A stretch of DNA of 32,276 nt from [Mycobacterium] zoologicum (GTDB lineage: Bacteria; Actinomycetota; Actinomycetes; Mycobacteriales; Mycobacteriaceae): positions 1,944,596 to 1,976,871 of the forward strand of contig NZ_CP083985.1 of assembly GCF_020172665.1 (NCBI RefSeq), read 5' to 3'. Under the pieces are notes generated by a model, which made no database searches, was not told the DNA's origin, and saw only the letters and a list, made by a program, of their open reading frames with translations. This document shows, piece after piece, positions 1-9,046 of this stretch (the stretch's first letter is position 1; each line of letters begins with the position of its first letter). The position numbers and the translations under genes are program-made.

Positions 1-20
1 GAGATGTGTATAAGAGACAG
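1..20. other. Sequencing adapter remnant (Tn5 mosaic end, Nextera)
   Basis: Bases 2-20 read AGATGTGTATAAGAGACAG, which is the 19-bp Tn5 mosaic end used in Nextera libraries. The extra G at base 1 agrees with the read-2 adapter, which ends in GGAG before the mosaic end. This is library-derived sequence left on a contig end, so genomic DNA starts at about base 21. Confidence 0.95.
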
Positions 21-131
21 GTTCGACCAGGCGTTTTCTGCCGTCGACGCACTGGTTGCGCCCGGCTCAAACCGGTATCAACGCCCAGGAGTGGGGAGCG
101 GGGGCAACTTGTGCCCTAGAAATGGTGCGTA
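21..131. other. Upstream leader of mraZ, no gene identified
   Basis: An open frame without a start runs from base 22 to a TAG at 130-132 (begins FDQAFSAVDALVAPG). It could be the 3' end of an upstream gene cut by the contig edge, but I do not recognise it. One extra GTGGG lies at 91-95, outside the regular MraZ repeat array. Confidence 0.3.
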
Positions 132-156
132 GTGGGTCAAAGTGGGGTATCGTGGG
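132..156 (+). promoter_or_regulatory. Probable MraZ operator: three GTGGG direct repeats
   Basis: GTGGG occurs at 132-136, 142-146 and 152-156, one helical turn (10 bp) apart. This is the known layout of MraZ boxes in E. coli, where MraZ binds TGGG-type direct repeats with 5-nt spacers and represses its own operon. The array lies directly upstream of a -10-like TAACGT (158-163) and 33 bp before the mraZ ATG, where a bound repressor would block polymerase. Confidence 0.8.
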
Positions 157-180
157 CTAACGTTGTTGACTTGAGGGGGA
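155..180 (+). promoter_or_regulatory. Putative mraZ promoter -10 and Shine-Dalgarno
   Basis: GGCTAACGTT at 155-164 contains TAACGT (158-163), which fits the mycobacterial TANNNT -10 pattern. It is followed by GACTTGAGGGGG (168-179), whose G-rich end serves as ribosome binding site. The same two words, GGCTAACGTT and GACTTGAGGGGG, recur upstream of wag31 at 20195-20204 and 20248-20259. The transcription start is inferred, not seen. Confidence 0.45.
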
Positions 181-188
181 GGTGCCCA

Positions 189-620
189 ATGTTTCTCGGC
201 ACCTACACGCCCAAGCTCGACGACAAGGGGCGGCTGACACTGCCCGCCAAGTTCCGCGACGCACTGGCAGGGGGGTTGATGGTCACCAAGAGCCAAGACC
301 ACAGCCTGGCCGTGTACCCGCGGGCCGAGTTCGAGCAGGTGGCGCGCCGGGCGGCCAGCGCATCGCGCAGCAACCCCGACGCCCGGGCCTTCCTGCGCAA
401 CCTGGCCGCGGCCACCGATGAGCAGCACCCCGACGGCCAAGGCCGGATCACGCTGTCGGCCGACCACCGCCGCTACGCCAACCTGTCCAAGGAGTGCGTG
501 GTGATCGGATCGGTCGACTATCTCGAGATCTGGGACGCCCAGGCGTGGAACGACTACCAGCAGACCCATGAAGAGAACTTCTCCGCGGCCAGCGATGAAG
601 CACTCAGCGACATCATCTGA
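189..620 (+). CDS. mraZ: Transcriptional regulator MraZ
   Basis: A 143-residue protein with two SpoVT-AbrB-like domains: the first starts at [19 protein letters not shown] and the second lies around residues 75-120 ([16 protein letters not shown]). It matches mycobacterial MraZ closely in sequence and length. MraZ is a DNA-binding repressor of the dcw operon. I chose ATG 189 because it gives the family N-terminus and follows GGGGGAGG; the open frame extends further upstream, but that would run through the operator repeats. It is the first gene of the cluster and probably autoregulated through the GTGGG array at 132-156. Confidence 0.95.
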   Translation: MFLGTYTPKLDDKGRLTLPAKFRDALAGGLMVTKSQDHSLAVYPRAEFEQVARRAASASRSNPDARAFLRNLAAATDEQHPDGQGRITLSADHRRYANLSKECVVIGSVDYLEIWDAQAWNDYQQTHEENFSAASDEALSDII

Positions 621-807
621 GGCGCCCGCCCGTGCCTCGTGGCCTCTGTCCGAACCGACCCTGACGTACTTCCCCAACGTCAGGTTCGTGCAGTCGGGCA
701 GGGACCTCGAGGCAGGGGCCCGACGATCGCAAGCGCGGCGGAGCCGGACGTTGCGGATCGACGGCAGATTGCGGCGAATCTGCCAGAGCGGACGGGGAGG
801 TGTTGCG

Positions 808-1815
808 GTGGCCGAGCAGGGTGAATTCGGGCACGTGCCGGTCCTGCTGGAGCGTTGCGTCGAGCTGCTGGCTCCCGCATTGACCCGGGTGTCTCCCGAC
901 GGATCGGGTGCGACGCTGGTGGACGCCACACTGGGCGCCGGCGGGCACGCCGAACGATTCCTCGCCGACTTTCCCGGCCTGCGGCTGATCGGCCTGGACC
1001 GCGACCCCACCGCCCTGGACATCGCCGGTAATCGCTTGTCGCGTTTCGCTGATCGCCTCACCACGGTGCGCACCCGCTACGACGGGATCGCCAACGCGCT
1101 GACGGAATCGGGGCTTGCCGCCACCGGCTCGATCGACGGCGTGCTGTTCGATCTGGGTGTCTCGTCGATGCAGCTCGACCGGGTCGAGCGGGGATTCTCC
1201 TACTCCCACGACGCCCCGCTGGACATGCGGATGGATCCGCAAGGCGAGCTGACGGCCGCCGACATCCTCAACACCTATGACGCGGCTGCGCTCACCGACA
1301 TCCTGCGCCGCTACGGCGAGGAGCGTTTCGCGTCCCGGATCGCAACGCGCATCGTCCGCCGTCGGGAGCAGACGCCGTTCACCTCGACCGGCGAGCTGAC
1401 CGCACTTCTCTACGAGGCGATTCCGGCGCCGGCTCGGCGTACCGGCGGGCATCCGGCGAAGCGGACCTTCCAGGCGCTGCGGATCGCCGTCAACGGTGAA
1501 CTCGACTCGTTGCGCGCTGCGGTTCCGGCCGCGCTGAACGCCCTGGTGGTGGGTGGGCGCATCGCGGTGATGGCCTACCAATCGCTGGAGGACCGGATCG
1601 TCAAGCGGGTGTTCGCCGCGGCGACCGCGTCCCGCACGCCGGCCGGCCTGCCGGTCGAATTGCCTGGTGACGAAGCAAGATTCACGGCGCTGACGCGTGG
1701 CGCCGAGCAGGCTGAACCGGATGAGATCGAGCGGAACCCGCGGGCCGGTTCGGTCCGGCTGCGGGCCGCCCAGCGGGTGCAGGCCGGGCTGATCGTGGCA
1801 CCGAGGGGGAGATGA
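808..1815 (+). CDS. rsmH: 16S rRNA (cytosine(1402)-N(4))-methyltransferase RsmH (MraW)
   Basis: This SAM-dependent enzyme methylates N4 of C1402 in the ribosomal P site. Landmarks are [10 protein letters not shown] near the N-terminus, the SAM loop [27 protein letters not shown], and [23 protein letters not shown] 808 gives 335 residues and has a strong GGGGAGG at 794-800 with 7-nt spacing. The frame is open upstream to 568, and residues encoded from about 640 ([13 protein letters not shown]) resemble the N-terminus annotated for the M. tuberculosis protein (from memory), so a longer form from ATG 595 is possible. The stop overlaps the ftsL start. Confidence 0.9.
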   Translation: MAEQGEFGHVPVLLERCVELLAPALTRVSPDGSGATLVDATLGAGGHAERFLADFPGLRLIGLDRDPTALDIAGNRLSRFADRLTTVRTRYDGIANALTESGLAATGSIDGVLFDLGVSSMQLDRVERGFSYSHDAPLDMRMDPQGELTAADILNTYDAAALTDILRRYGEERFASRIATRIVRRREQTPFTSTGELTALLYEAIPAPARRTGGHPAKRTFQALRIAVNGELDSLRAAVPAALNALVVGGRIAVMAYQSLEDRIVKRVFAAATASRTPAGLPVELPGDEARFTALTRGAEQAEPDEIERNPRAGSVRLRAAQRVQAGLIVAPRGR

Positions 1816-2876
1816 TGGCGACCAAGCGCAAGCCCGCGCAGCGGCAGGGTGACCGCCGCCGGGGTCCCGAGGGCGCAACCCGCGCCGGGTCGCGCCGGGC
1901 GGGTGACACCGCAGCGAACCGGCGGATCCGCCGGCCGCACGCGACGGCCACCGCGCCGGGCCGCGAAACCCGGCCGCGGTCCGGACCGCAGAACACCGCT
2001 GGCCCGCGCCCCGACGCCCGGCCGGCGCCGCCGAAGAGCACCAAGCAGGCGAAGGCGCGCGCCAAGGCGCGAAAGGCCAAGGCTCCCAAGGTAGTACGCG
2101 TACCGCTGCGTGAACGCCTGATCACCCGGCTGGCCTCGGTCGACCTGCGCCCGCGCACGCTTGCGGCCAAGGTCCCGTTCGTCGTGCTGATCATCGGTGC
2201 GCTCGGCATCGGGCTGGGGATCACATTGTGGCTCTCGACGGACGCCGCCGAACGCTCCTATCAGTTGGGCAGCATCAAGGAACGCAATCGCGTTCTGCTG
2301 CAGCAGAAGGAAGCCCTCGAACGCGACGTGCTCACCGCAGAGTCCGCGCCCGCACTTGCCGAGGCGGCCCGCGAACTGGGCATGATTCCGACCCGCGACA
2401 CCGCGCATCTGGTCCAGGACCCGGTGGGCAACTGGGTGGTCGTCGGGGTTCCCAAGCCCGCCGAAGGTGTGCCGCCGCCGCCGCTGAACACCAAGCTGCC
2501 CGACGACCGGCCGACGCCTGCTGAGGTGCCGGTTCGGGTGCCGGTCGCCGTCGCCAAGCCGCCGGCTCCGCATCTGCCCGACGCCGGGATGCCGCCGGCC
2601 GGTGTGCCCGGTGCCCCCCTGACCATTCCCGGCCTGTCCGGGACGCCGCTGCTCGGTCCGGCGCCGGGACCCGGGGTGGACACCCTGCCGGTCGCCGTGC
2701 TGCCGGGGCCGGTGTCGCCGCCCGAGTCGGTTCTGCCGCCGGGGCAGGTGCTGCCGCCCGAGTCCGTTCTGCCGCCCGCGGCCGTCCTGCCGCCGGAGGC
2801 CGTTCTACCGCCCGAGCCGCTGCCTGGGCCGCCTGACGCGGTGGTGGTGCCGGCGGCGCCCGGAGCGCTGCGATGA
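1812..2876 (+). CDS. ftsL: Cell division protein FtsL-like, proline-rich
   Basis: A bitopic membrane protein of 354 residues. A basic, disordered cytoplasmic part (residues 1-115, rich in R, K, A, P) precedes one membrane segment at about 120-141 ([19 protein letters not shown]). A short coiled-coil region follows (about 150-190, [19 protein letters not shown]), then a proline-rich outer tail with VLPPxx repeats. It corresponds to the mycobacterial gene between rsmH and pbpB (Rv2164c type), accepted as FtsL. FtsL works with FtsQ and FtsB to activate FtsW-FtsI. GAGGGGGAG precedes two tandem ATGs (1812 and 1815); either may be used. Its 3' end overlaps ftsI by 4 bp. Confidence 0.85.
   Translation: MMATKRKPAQRQGDRRRGPEGATRAGSRRAGDTAANRRIRRPHATATAPGRETRPRSGPQNTAGPRPDARPAPPKSTKQAKARAKARKAKAPKVVRVPLRERLITRLASVDLRPRTLAAKVPFVVLIIGALGIGLGITLWLSTDAAERSYQLGSIKERNRVLLQQKEALERDVLTAESAPALAEAARELGMIPTRDTAHLVQDPVGNWVVVGVPKPAEGVPPPPLNTKLPDDRPTPAEVPVRVPVAVAKPPAPHLPDAGMPPAGVPGAPLTIPGLSGTPLLGPAPGPGVDTLPVAVLPGPVSPPESVLPPGQVLPPESVLPPAAVLPPEAVLPPEPLPGPPDAVVVPAAPGALR
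2730..2819 (+). repeat. 18-bp coding tandem repeat (VLPPxx), five units
   Basis: Five in-frame 18-bp units start at 2730, 2748, 2766, 2784 and 2802. Each encodes V-L-P-P plus two variable residues (GQ, ES, AA, EA, EP). They lie in the periplasmic tail of FtsL. Unit sequences differ mainly at third positions and in the last two codons, so this is an older, diverged array. Confidence 0.9.
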
Positions 2877-4792
2877 GACGGCCCGGCTCGGCGAAAGCCC
2901 CCAAGCAGTCCAAGGCTCCGAAAGGGGCAGTGGCAGAGGGGCGTTCGGCGCGGGACCGTCGTACCCGCACGGCGACCGAACTGGGCGGGCGCAGCGCGTC
3001 ATTTGCCTTCCGGCAGCGCATCGGCAATGCCGTCATCCTGCTGGTGCTGGCGCTGGCGGCGGCACAGCTGTTCTATCTGCAGGTGCCCGAAGCCTCCGGG
3101 CTGCGGGCCGAAGCTGCCGGGCAGCTCAAGGTCACCGATGTCGAGCCGGCCATGCGCGGCGACATCGTCGACCGCAACGGCGATAAGCTGGCGTTCACCA
3201 TCGAGGCCCGCGCGCTGACCTTCCAGCCGATCAAGGTGGGCAAGATGCTCGCCGAGGCGAAGAAGAAGAGCGCCGCCGCCCCCGACCCGGAGCGCCGGCT
3301 ACAGGAGATCGCCAAGGAGATCGCCCAGCGACTCGGCGACAAGACCGACTCCGCGAAGCTGCTCAAGAAGCTGCACAGCAAAGAGACGTTCGTCTATCTG
3401 GCCCGCGCCGTCGACCCGGCGCTGGCCGAGGCGATCAGCGACAAGTTCCCGGAGGTCGGCAGCGAACGCCAGGACCTGCGGCAGTATCCAGGCGGGTCGC
3501 TGGCGGCCAATATCGTCGGCGGCATCGACTGGGACGGCCACGGCCTGCTGGGCCTGGAGGACTCGATGGACGCCGTGCTGGCCGGAACCGACGGGTCGGT
3601 CACCTACGACCGCGGCTCCGACGGAGTGGTGATTCCGGGCAGTTACCGCAACCGGCACCGGGCGGTCAATGGGTCCACAGTCCAGCTCACCCTCGATGAC
3701 GACATCCAGTTCTATGTCCAGCAGCAAGTGCAGCAGGCCAAGAACGTCACCGGTTCCCGCAACGTCACGGCGGTGGTGCTGGATGCCAAGACCGGTGAGG
3801 TGCTGGCGATGGCCGGCGACAACACCTTCGACCCGTCGCAGGACATCGGCCGCCAGGAGGACCGCCAACTCGGCAATCTCGCGGTGTCGACGCCGTTCGA
3901 GCCGGGCTCGGTGAACAAGATCGTCACCGCGGCATCGGTGATCGAGTACGGCCTGTCCAACCCCGACGAGGTCCTGCAGGTTCCCGGCTCCATCAACGTC
4001 GCCGACGTCACCGTCGGTGACGCCTGGGAGCACGGCGTCGCGCCCTACACCACCACCGGGATCTTCGGTAAGTCCTCCAACGTGGGCACCCTGATGCTGG
4101 CGCAGCGGGTGGGGCCGGAGCGCTGGTTCGACATGGTGGGGAAGTTCGGACTCGGGCAGCGCACCGGCGTGGGGCTGCCCGGGGAGAGCGCCGGGCTGGT
4201 GCCGCCGGTCGACCAATGGTCGGGCAGCTCGTTCGCGAACCTGCCTATCGGTCAAGGTCTTTCGATGACACTGCTGCAGATGGCCGGCATGTACCAGGCG
4301 ATCGCCAACGACGGGGTGCGGATCGCGCCGCGCATCGTCAAGTCGACCGTCGCCCCCGACGGCACCCGCACCGAGGAGCCGAGGCCCGAAGGCGTCCAGG
4401 TGGTCTCCGCCACGACGGCTCAGACCGTGCGCAACATGCTGCGGTCGGTGGTGCAGCGCGACCCGACCGGCGTCCAGCAGGGCACCGGTTGGCAGGCCGC
4501 CGTGGACGGTTACCAGATCGCCGGAAAGACCGGCACCGCGCAGCAGATCAACTCCGGTTGCGGCTGCTACTACGACGACGTCTACTGGATCACGTTCGCC
4601 GGGATGGCTCCCGCCGAGAATCCGCGCTACGTGATCGGGCTGATGATGGACAACCCGCACCGGGCCGCTGACGGTTCACCCGGTACCTCGGCCGCGCCGC
4701 TGTTCCACAACATCGCCGCCTGGCTGTTGCAGCGCCACAATGTGCCGCTGTCTCCGGATCCGGGACCACCGCTGCTCCTGCAGGCGATGTAA
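2873..4792 (+). CDS. ftsI: Peptidoglycan D,D-transpeptidase FtsI (PbpB, class B PBP)
   Basis: The septal class B penicillin-binding protein cross-links peptidoglycan at the division site as partner of FtsW. The 639-residue protein has a basic cytoplasmic tail, a membrane anchor at about residues 48-66 (RIGNAVILLVLALAAAQLF), a PBP dimerisation domain (GDIVDRNGDKLAF), and a transpeptidase domain. All three catalytic motifs are present: SVNK with Ser346 and Lys349, SSN at 401-403, and KTG at 552-554. The region around QQINSGCGCYYDD is as in mycobacterial PbpB. ATG 2873 overlaps the ftsL stop (ATGA). M. tuberculosis has PE_PGRS and other genes between pbpB and murE (from memory); here only 136 bp separate them. 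Confidence 0.97.
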   Translation: MRRPGSAKAPKQSKAPKGAVAEGRSARDRRTRTATELGGRSASFAFRQRIGNAVILLVLALAAAQLFYLQVPEASGLRAEAAGQLKVTDVEPAMRGDIVDRNGDKLAFTIEARALTFQPIKVGKMLAEAKKKSAAAPDPERRLQEIAKEIAQRLGDKTDSAKLLKKLHSKETFVYLARAVDPALAEAISDKFPEVGSERQDLRQYPGGSLAANIVGGIDWDGHGLLGLEDSMDAVLAGTDGSVTYDRGSDGVVIPGSYRNRHRAVNGSTVQLTLDDDIQFYVQQQVQQAKNVTGSRNVTAVVLDAKTGEVLAMAGDNTFDPSQDIGRQEDRQLGNLAVSTPFEPGSVNKIVTAASVIEYGLSNPDEVLQVPGSINVADVTVGDAWEHGVAPYTTTGIFGKSSNVGTLMLAQRVGPERWFDMVGKFGLGQRTGVGLPGESAGLVPPVDQWSGSSFANLPIGQGLSMTLLQMAGMYQAIANDGVRIAPRIVKSTVAPDGTRTEEPRPEGVQVVSATTAQTVRNMLRSVVQRDPTGVQQGTGWQAAVDGYQIAGKTGTAQQINSGCGCYYDDVYWITFAGMAPAENPRYVIGLMMDNPHRAADGSPGTSAAPLFHNIAAWLLQRHNVPLSPDPGPPLLLQAM

Positions 4793-4928
4793 CCGGTCGG
4801 ACTGGTCGAGCCGGGCAATGGGGGACCCGGCGCCGAAAGTCGGATAGCCTGCGCCGTTGTTGCCGCCCGGCTGGGTAGTCTCAGGTCCGATCCAGAGGAG
4901 TTGATCGCAGCGGACGGAGGTGACGGCG

Positions 4929-6470
4929 GTGTCTGCCGCAATGCGCCCAGATGTCGGTGGGGGCACGCCGTTGCCGGAGCTGGCCGCCCGGATCGGGGCG
5001 GTCGCGGTGACCGGCGACGTGGTGCCGCCGCTGCCGATCACCGGTTTGACCCTGCGGGCTCAGGACGTGCAGCCCGGTGACCTGTTCGCCGCGCTGCCCG
5101 GCGCCAAGACCCACGGCGCGCGGTTCGTCGCCGATGCGGTGGCGCGCGGTGCGGTGGCGATACTCTCCGACGGAGCTGGAGTCACCGAGATCGGGAGTGC
5201 CGCAATGGCACCCGGTATACCCGTGGTGGTGCACCCGGCCCCGCGTGCGGTGCTCGGGGAGCTGGCCGCCGCGGTTTACGGGCACCCCTGTGAACGCCTG
5301 GGCCTGATCGGGATCACCGGAACATCCGGCAAGACCACCACCGCCTATCTGGTCGAGGCCGGGCTGCGCGCCGCCGGCCGCACCGCCGGGCTGATCGGCA
5401 CGGTCGGCGTCCGGATAGACGGGGTCGACCTGCCCAGTGCGCTGACCACCCCGGAGGCCCCGGCGCTGCAGGCGCTGCTGGCGCTGATGGCCCAGCGCGG
5501 GGTGGACACCGCGGTCATGGAGGTGTCCAGTCACGCGCTGAGCCTGGGCCGGGTGGACGGATCGCGGTTCGCGGTGGGCGGCTTCACCAACCTGTCCCGC
5601 GACCACCTGGACTTCCACCCGACCATGGCCGACTACTTCGAGGCCAAGGCACGGCTGTTCGACCCGGCGTCGCCGTTGCACGCCGCCGTGTCGGTGGTCT
5701 GTGTCGACGACGAGGCCGGTGCGGCGATGGCCGCGCGTGCGGCGTCGCCGGTGACCGTCAGCGCGACGGGCCGCCCGGCGGAGTGGCGCCTGGAATCGGT
5801 TGACGCCGGTTCGGGGCCGGCTGCTCAAGAGTTCACCGTGGTCGATCCCGCCGGCGTGCACCACCTGATCGGCATCGGCCTTCCCGGCGACTACAACATC
5901 GCCAACTGCCTTGTGGCGCTGGCAATTCTGGACTCGGTCGGTGTCTCCCCGGAACAGGCCGCGCCCGGATTGCGCGATGCTCGGGTGCCCGGACGCATGG
6001 AGCCCGTCGACCGCGGTCAGAGTTTCCTGGCGCTGGTCGACTACGCGCACAAGCCGGGTGCGCTGGAGGCGGTGTTGACCACGCTGCGCGGCGAACTGGC
6101 GGACACCGATGGTCGGCTGGCCGTGGTGTTCGGTGCCGGCGGGGACCGCGACCATGGCAAGCGCACCCCGATGGGACAGATCGCTGCGGAACTCGCCGAC
6201 CTGGTCGTCGTCACCGACGACAACCCGCGCAGCGAGGACCCCGCCGACATCCGCCGGACCATCCTGGCCGGGGCGCAAGCCGGTTCGGCGCAGACGGTCG
6301 AGATCGGCGACCGCCGGACCGCCATCGAGTACGCGGCGGGCTGGGCGCGTCCCGGCGACGTGGTGCTGATCGCCGGCAAGGGCCATGAGACCGGGCAGAC
6401 CGCCGGCGGGCAGACCCAACCGTTCGACGATCGCGTCGAACTCGCCGCGGTGCTGGAGCGGCTCGGATGA
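4929..6470 (+). CDS. murE: UDP-MurNAc-L-Ala-D-Glu:meso-DAP ligase MurE
   Basis: MurE adds the third stem-peptide residue in cytoplasmic peptidoglycan synthesis, using ATP. The Mur-ligase ATP loop is [18 protein letters not shown]. Other landmarks are [15 protein letters not shown], the carbamylated-lysine region [15 protein letters not shown], and [15 protein letters not shown] in [11 protein letters not shown] is the known signature for meso-diaminopimelate, as expected for mycobacteria. I chose GTG 4929 (513 residues) because GGACGGAGG at 4912-4920 lies 8 nt upstream; GTG 4920 would overlap that site, and ATG 4941 is a weaker alternative. The gene overlaps murF by 4 bp. Confidence 0.96.
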   Translation: MSAAMRPDVGGGTPLPELAARIGAVAVTGDVVPPLPITGLTLRAQDVQPGDLFAALPGAKTHGARFVADAVARGAVAILSDGAGVTEIGSAAMAPGIPVVVHPAPRAVLGELAAAVYGHPCERLGLIGITGTSGKTTTAYLVEAGLRAAGRTAGLIGTVGVRIDGVDLPSALTTPEAPALQALLALMAQRGVDTAVMEVSSHALSLGRVDGSRFAVGGFTNLSRDHLDFHPTMADYFEAKARLFDPASPLHAAVSVVCVDDEAGAAMAARAASPVTVSATGRPAEWRLESVDAGSGPAAQEFTVVDPAGVHHLIGIGLPGDYNIANCLVALAILDSVGVSPEQAAPGLRDARVPGRMEPVDRGQSFLALVDYAHKPGALEAVLTTLRGELADTDGRLAVVFGAGGDRDHGKRTPMGQIAAELADLVVVTDDNPRSEDPADIRRTILAGAQAGSAQTVEIGDRRTAIEYAAGWARPGDVVLIAGKGHETGQTAGGQTQPFDDRVELAAVLERLG

Positions 6471-7969
6471 TCGAGCTGAGCCTCACCGAAATCGCCGATA
6501 TCGTCGGTGGCCGGCTGGCCGACGTCACAGCCGACGCTGCCGCGAACACCTACATCACCGGCACGGTGGAGTTCGATTCCCGCCGGATCACGCCGGGATC
6601 GTTGTTTCTGGCGCTGCCGGGTGCGCGCGCCGACGGCCACGACCACGCGGCCGCCGCGGTGGACGCCGGTGCGGTGGCGGTGCTTGCCGCGCGCCCGGTC
6701 GGGGTGCCGGCCATCGTTGTAGATCCAGCCGAACCCGCATCTTTCAGCCGGTCCGGCGCGCTGGAACACGACGACGAGGCCGGATCCGGTGCCGCCGTAC
6801 TGGCCGCCCTGGCCTCTCTGGCCGCGGCGGTGGCCGCCAGGCTGGTGGCCCGCGGGCTGAGAATCGTCGGCGTCACCGGATCGTCGGGCAAGACCTCCAC
6901 CAAGGACCTGATCGCCGCGGTACTGGCGCCGCTGGGCCAGGTGGTGGCCCCGCCCGGCTCGTTCAACAACGAGCTGGGCCACCCGTGGACGGTGCTGCGC
7001 GCCGATGAGGACACCGACTTTCTGGTGCTGGAACTCTCGGCGCGGCATCGCGGCAATATCGCCGCGCTGGCGGCCATCGCGCCGCCGCAGGTGGCGGTGG
7101 TGCTCAACGTCGGAACCGCGCACCTGGGTGAGTTCGGTTCGCGGCAGGCGATAGCCGACACCAAAGCCGAACTCGCCCAAGCTGTTCCGGAGTCCGGCGT
7201 GGTGATCCTCAACGTCGACGATTCGGCGGTGGCAGCGATGGCCGACAAGACCGATGCCCGGGTGGTGCGAGTCAGCCGCGCCCCCGCCGATGTGTGGGCC
7301 GGCCCGGTGGCGCTCGACGAGCTGGCCCGCCCGCGCTTCACCCTGCACGCCGGCGCGCGCGGTGAGGCCGAGATAGCGCTCGGAGTTTCCGGCGAGCACC
7401 AGGTCGGCAACGCGCTGTGTGCGGCCGCCGTCGCGCTGGAATGCGGTGCCACCCCACAGCAGGTGGCCACCGCCCTGGCCTCTGCCGGACCGGCGTCGCA
7501 GCACCGCATGCACGTCAGCACCCGCATCGACGGGGTGACGGTTATCGACGACGCCTACAACGCCAATCCCGACTCCATGCGCGCGGCATTGCAGGCGCTG
7601 GTCTGGATCGCCCGCGGCGAGGGGGTGACGGAGCGGCGCAGCTGGGCGGTGCTCGGGGAGATGGCTGAGCTGGGCGAGGACGCGATATCCGAGCATGACC
7701 GCATCGGACGGCTGGCGGTGCGCTTAGATGTGTCTCGTCTGATAGTGGTCGGAGTGGGGAGATCGATGGGCGCGATGCACCACGGCGCGGTCATGGAGGG
7801 GTCGTGGGGCTCGGAAGCGACGGCGGTAGACGACGTCGACGCCGCCCTGGCCCTGTTGCGTGCCGAACTCGAACCCGGCGACGTGGTGCTGGTCAAGGCG
7901 TCCAACTCGGCCGGGCTGACCGCTCTGGCTGACGCGCTGACCAGCGAGGATCGAGGGGATCGCGGATGA
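6467..7969 (+). CDS. murF: UDP-MurNAc-tripeptide:D-Ala-D-Ala ligase MurF
   Basis: MurF completes the UDP-MurNAc-pentapeptide by adding D-Ala-D-Ala with ATP hydrolysis. The 500-residue protein has the three Mur-ligase domains: an N-terminal substrate domain ([19 protein letters not shown]), a central ATPase with the loop [15 protein letters not shown], and a C-terminal domain with [15 protein letters not shown]. The ATG lies in an ATGA overlap with murE, and its own stop lies in an ATGA overlap with mraY, so translation is probably coupled on both sides. No defects seen. Confidence 0.96.
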   Translation: MIELSLTEIADIVGGRLADVTADAAANTYITGTVEFDSRRITPGSLFLALPGARADGHDHAAAAVDAGAVAVLAARPVGVPAIVVDPAEPASFSRSGALEHDDEAGSGAAVLAALASLAAAVAARLVARGLRIVGVTGSSGKTSTKDLIAAVLAPLGQVVAPPGSFNNELGHPWTVLRADEDTDFLVLELSARHRGNIAALAAIAPPQVAVVLNVGTAHLGEFGSRQAIADTKAELAQAVPESGVVILNVDDSAVAAMADKTDARVVRVSRAPADVWAGPVALDELARPRFTLHAGARGEAEIALGVSGEHQVGNALCAAAVALECGATPQQVATALASAGPASQHRMHVSTRIDGVTVIDDAYNANPDSMRAALQALVWIARGEGVTERRSWAVLGEMAELGEDAISEHDRIGRLAVRLDVSRLIVVGVGRSMGAMHHGAVMEGSWGSEATAVDDVDAALALLRAELEPGDVVLVKASNSAGLTALADALTSEDRGDRG

Positions 7970-9045
7970 TAATGATCCTGGTCGCGGCCGGTGTCGCGTT
8001 GTTGGTGGCGATCCTGCTGACCCCGGTGCTGATCCGGCTGTTCACCAAGCAGGGGTTCGGGCAGGAGATCCGCGAGGACGGCCCGGCCAGCCACCAGAGC
8101 AAGCGCGGCACACCGTCGATGGGTGGCGTTGCGATCGTGGCTGGGCTGTGGGCGGGTTATCTGACCGCGCAGCTGGCCGGCCTGGTGTTCTACGGTACCG
8201 GGCCGACGGCCTCGGGCCTGCTGGTGCTGGGCCTGGCCACCGCGTTGGGGGTGGTGGGCTTCATCGACGACCTGATCAAGATCCGCCGGTCGCGCAACCT
8301 GGGCCTGAACAAGACCGCCAAGACCGTCGGGCAGGTCACCGCGGCCACCCTGTTCGGTCTGCTGGTACTCGGCTTCCGCAACGGTTCGGGCCTGACGCCG
8401 GGATCCCAGCAGCTGTCCTACGTGCGCGAAATCGCCACCGTCACGTTGCCGGCGGCGGTGTTCGTGCTGTTCGTCATCCTGATCGTCAGTGCCTGGTCGA
8501 ACGCGGTGAACTTCACCGACGGCCTCGACGGGCTGGCGGCGGGGTCCATGGCGATGGTCAGCGGCGCTTACGTGCTGATCACCGTCATGCAGCACCGCAA
8601 CGCGTGTGCGATAGCACCCGAGCTGGGCTGCTACAACGTCCGCGATCCGCTGGACCTGGCGCTGATCGCCGCGGCGACCGCGGGCGCCTGCATCGGATTC
8701 CTATGGTGGAACGCCGCGCCGGCGAAGATCTTCATGGGCGACACCGGCTCGCTGGCACTGGGCGGGATCATCGCCGGGTTGTCGATCACCACCCGCACCG
8801 AGATTCTCGCGGTGGTGCTCGGCGGGCTGTTCGTCGCCGAGATCACCTCGGTGGTGGTGCAGATCGTGGCGTTCCGCAGCACCGGCCGCCGGGTGTTCCG
8901 GATGGCGCCGTTCCATCACCACTTCGAGCTGGCGGGCTGGGCCGAGACCACGGTGATCATCCGGTTCTGGCTGCTGACCGCCATCGCCTGCGGGCTGGGT
9001 GTCTCGATGTTCTACGGCGAGTGGTTCACCGCCGTCGGAGGCTGA
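7966..9045 (+). CDS. mraY: Phospho-MurNAc-pentapeptide translocase MraY
   Basis: MraY transfers phospho-MurNAc-pentapeptide to undecaprenyl phosphate, forming lipid I at the inner face of the membrane. The 359-residue polytopic protein equals the length I recall for mycobacterial MraY. Conserved loops are [12 protein letters not shown], the Asp pair in [24 protein letters not shown], the active-site [10 protein letters not shown], and the histidine motif [10 protein letters not shown]. About ten membrane segments are visible. ATG 7966 overlaps the murF stop; a second in-frame ATG at 7972 is possible. Confidence 0.97.
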   Translation: MIMILVAAGVALLVAILLTPVLIRLFTKQGFGQEIREDGPASHQSKRGTPSMGGVAIVAGLWAGYLTAQLAGLVFYGTGPTASGLLVLGLATALGVVGFIDDLIKIRRSRNLGLNKTAKTVGQVTAATLFGLLVLGFRNGSGLTPGSQQLSYVREIATVTLPAAVFVLFVILIVSAWSNAVNFTDGLDGLAAGSMAMVSGAYVLITVMQHRNACAIAPELGCYNVRDPLDLALIAAATAGACIGFLWWNAAPAKIFMGDTGSLALGGIIAGLSITTRTEILAVVLGGLFVAEITSVVVQIVAFRSTGRRVFRMAPFHHHFELAGWAETTVIIRFWLLTAIACGLGVSMFYGEWFTAVGG

Positions 9046-9046
9046 C

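Noticed and set aside
78..1073. Long minus-strand frame across mraZ and rsmH
   Set aside because: It is a GC-rich antisense shadow of two clear genes, of Arg/Pro/Gly-rich composition and without domains.
3299..4660. 453-codon minus-strand frame inside ftsI
   Set aside because: Antisense shadow caused by third-position GC bias; His/Asp/Gly-rich composition and no recognisable protein.
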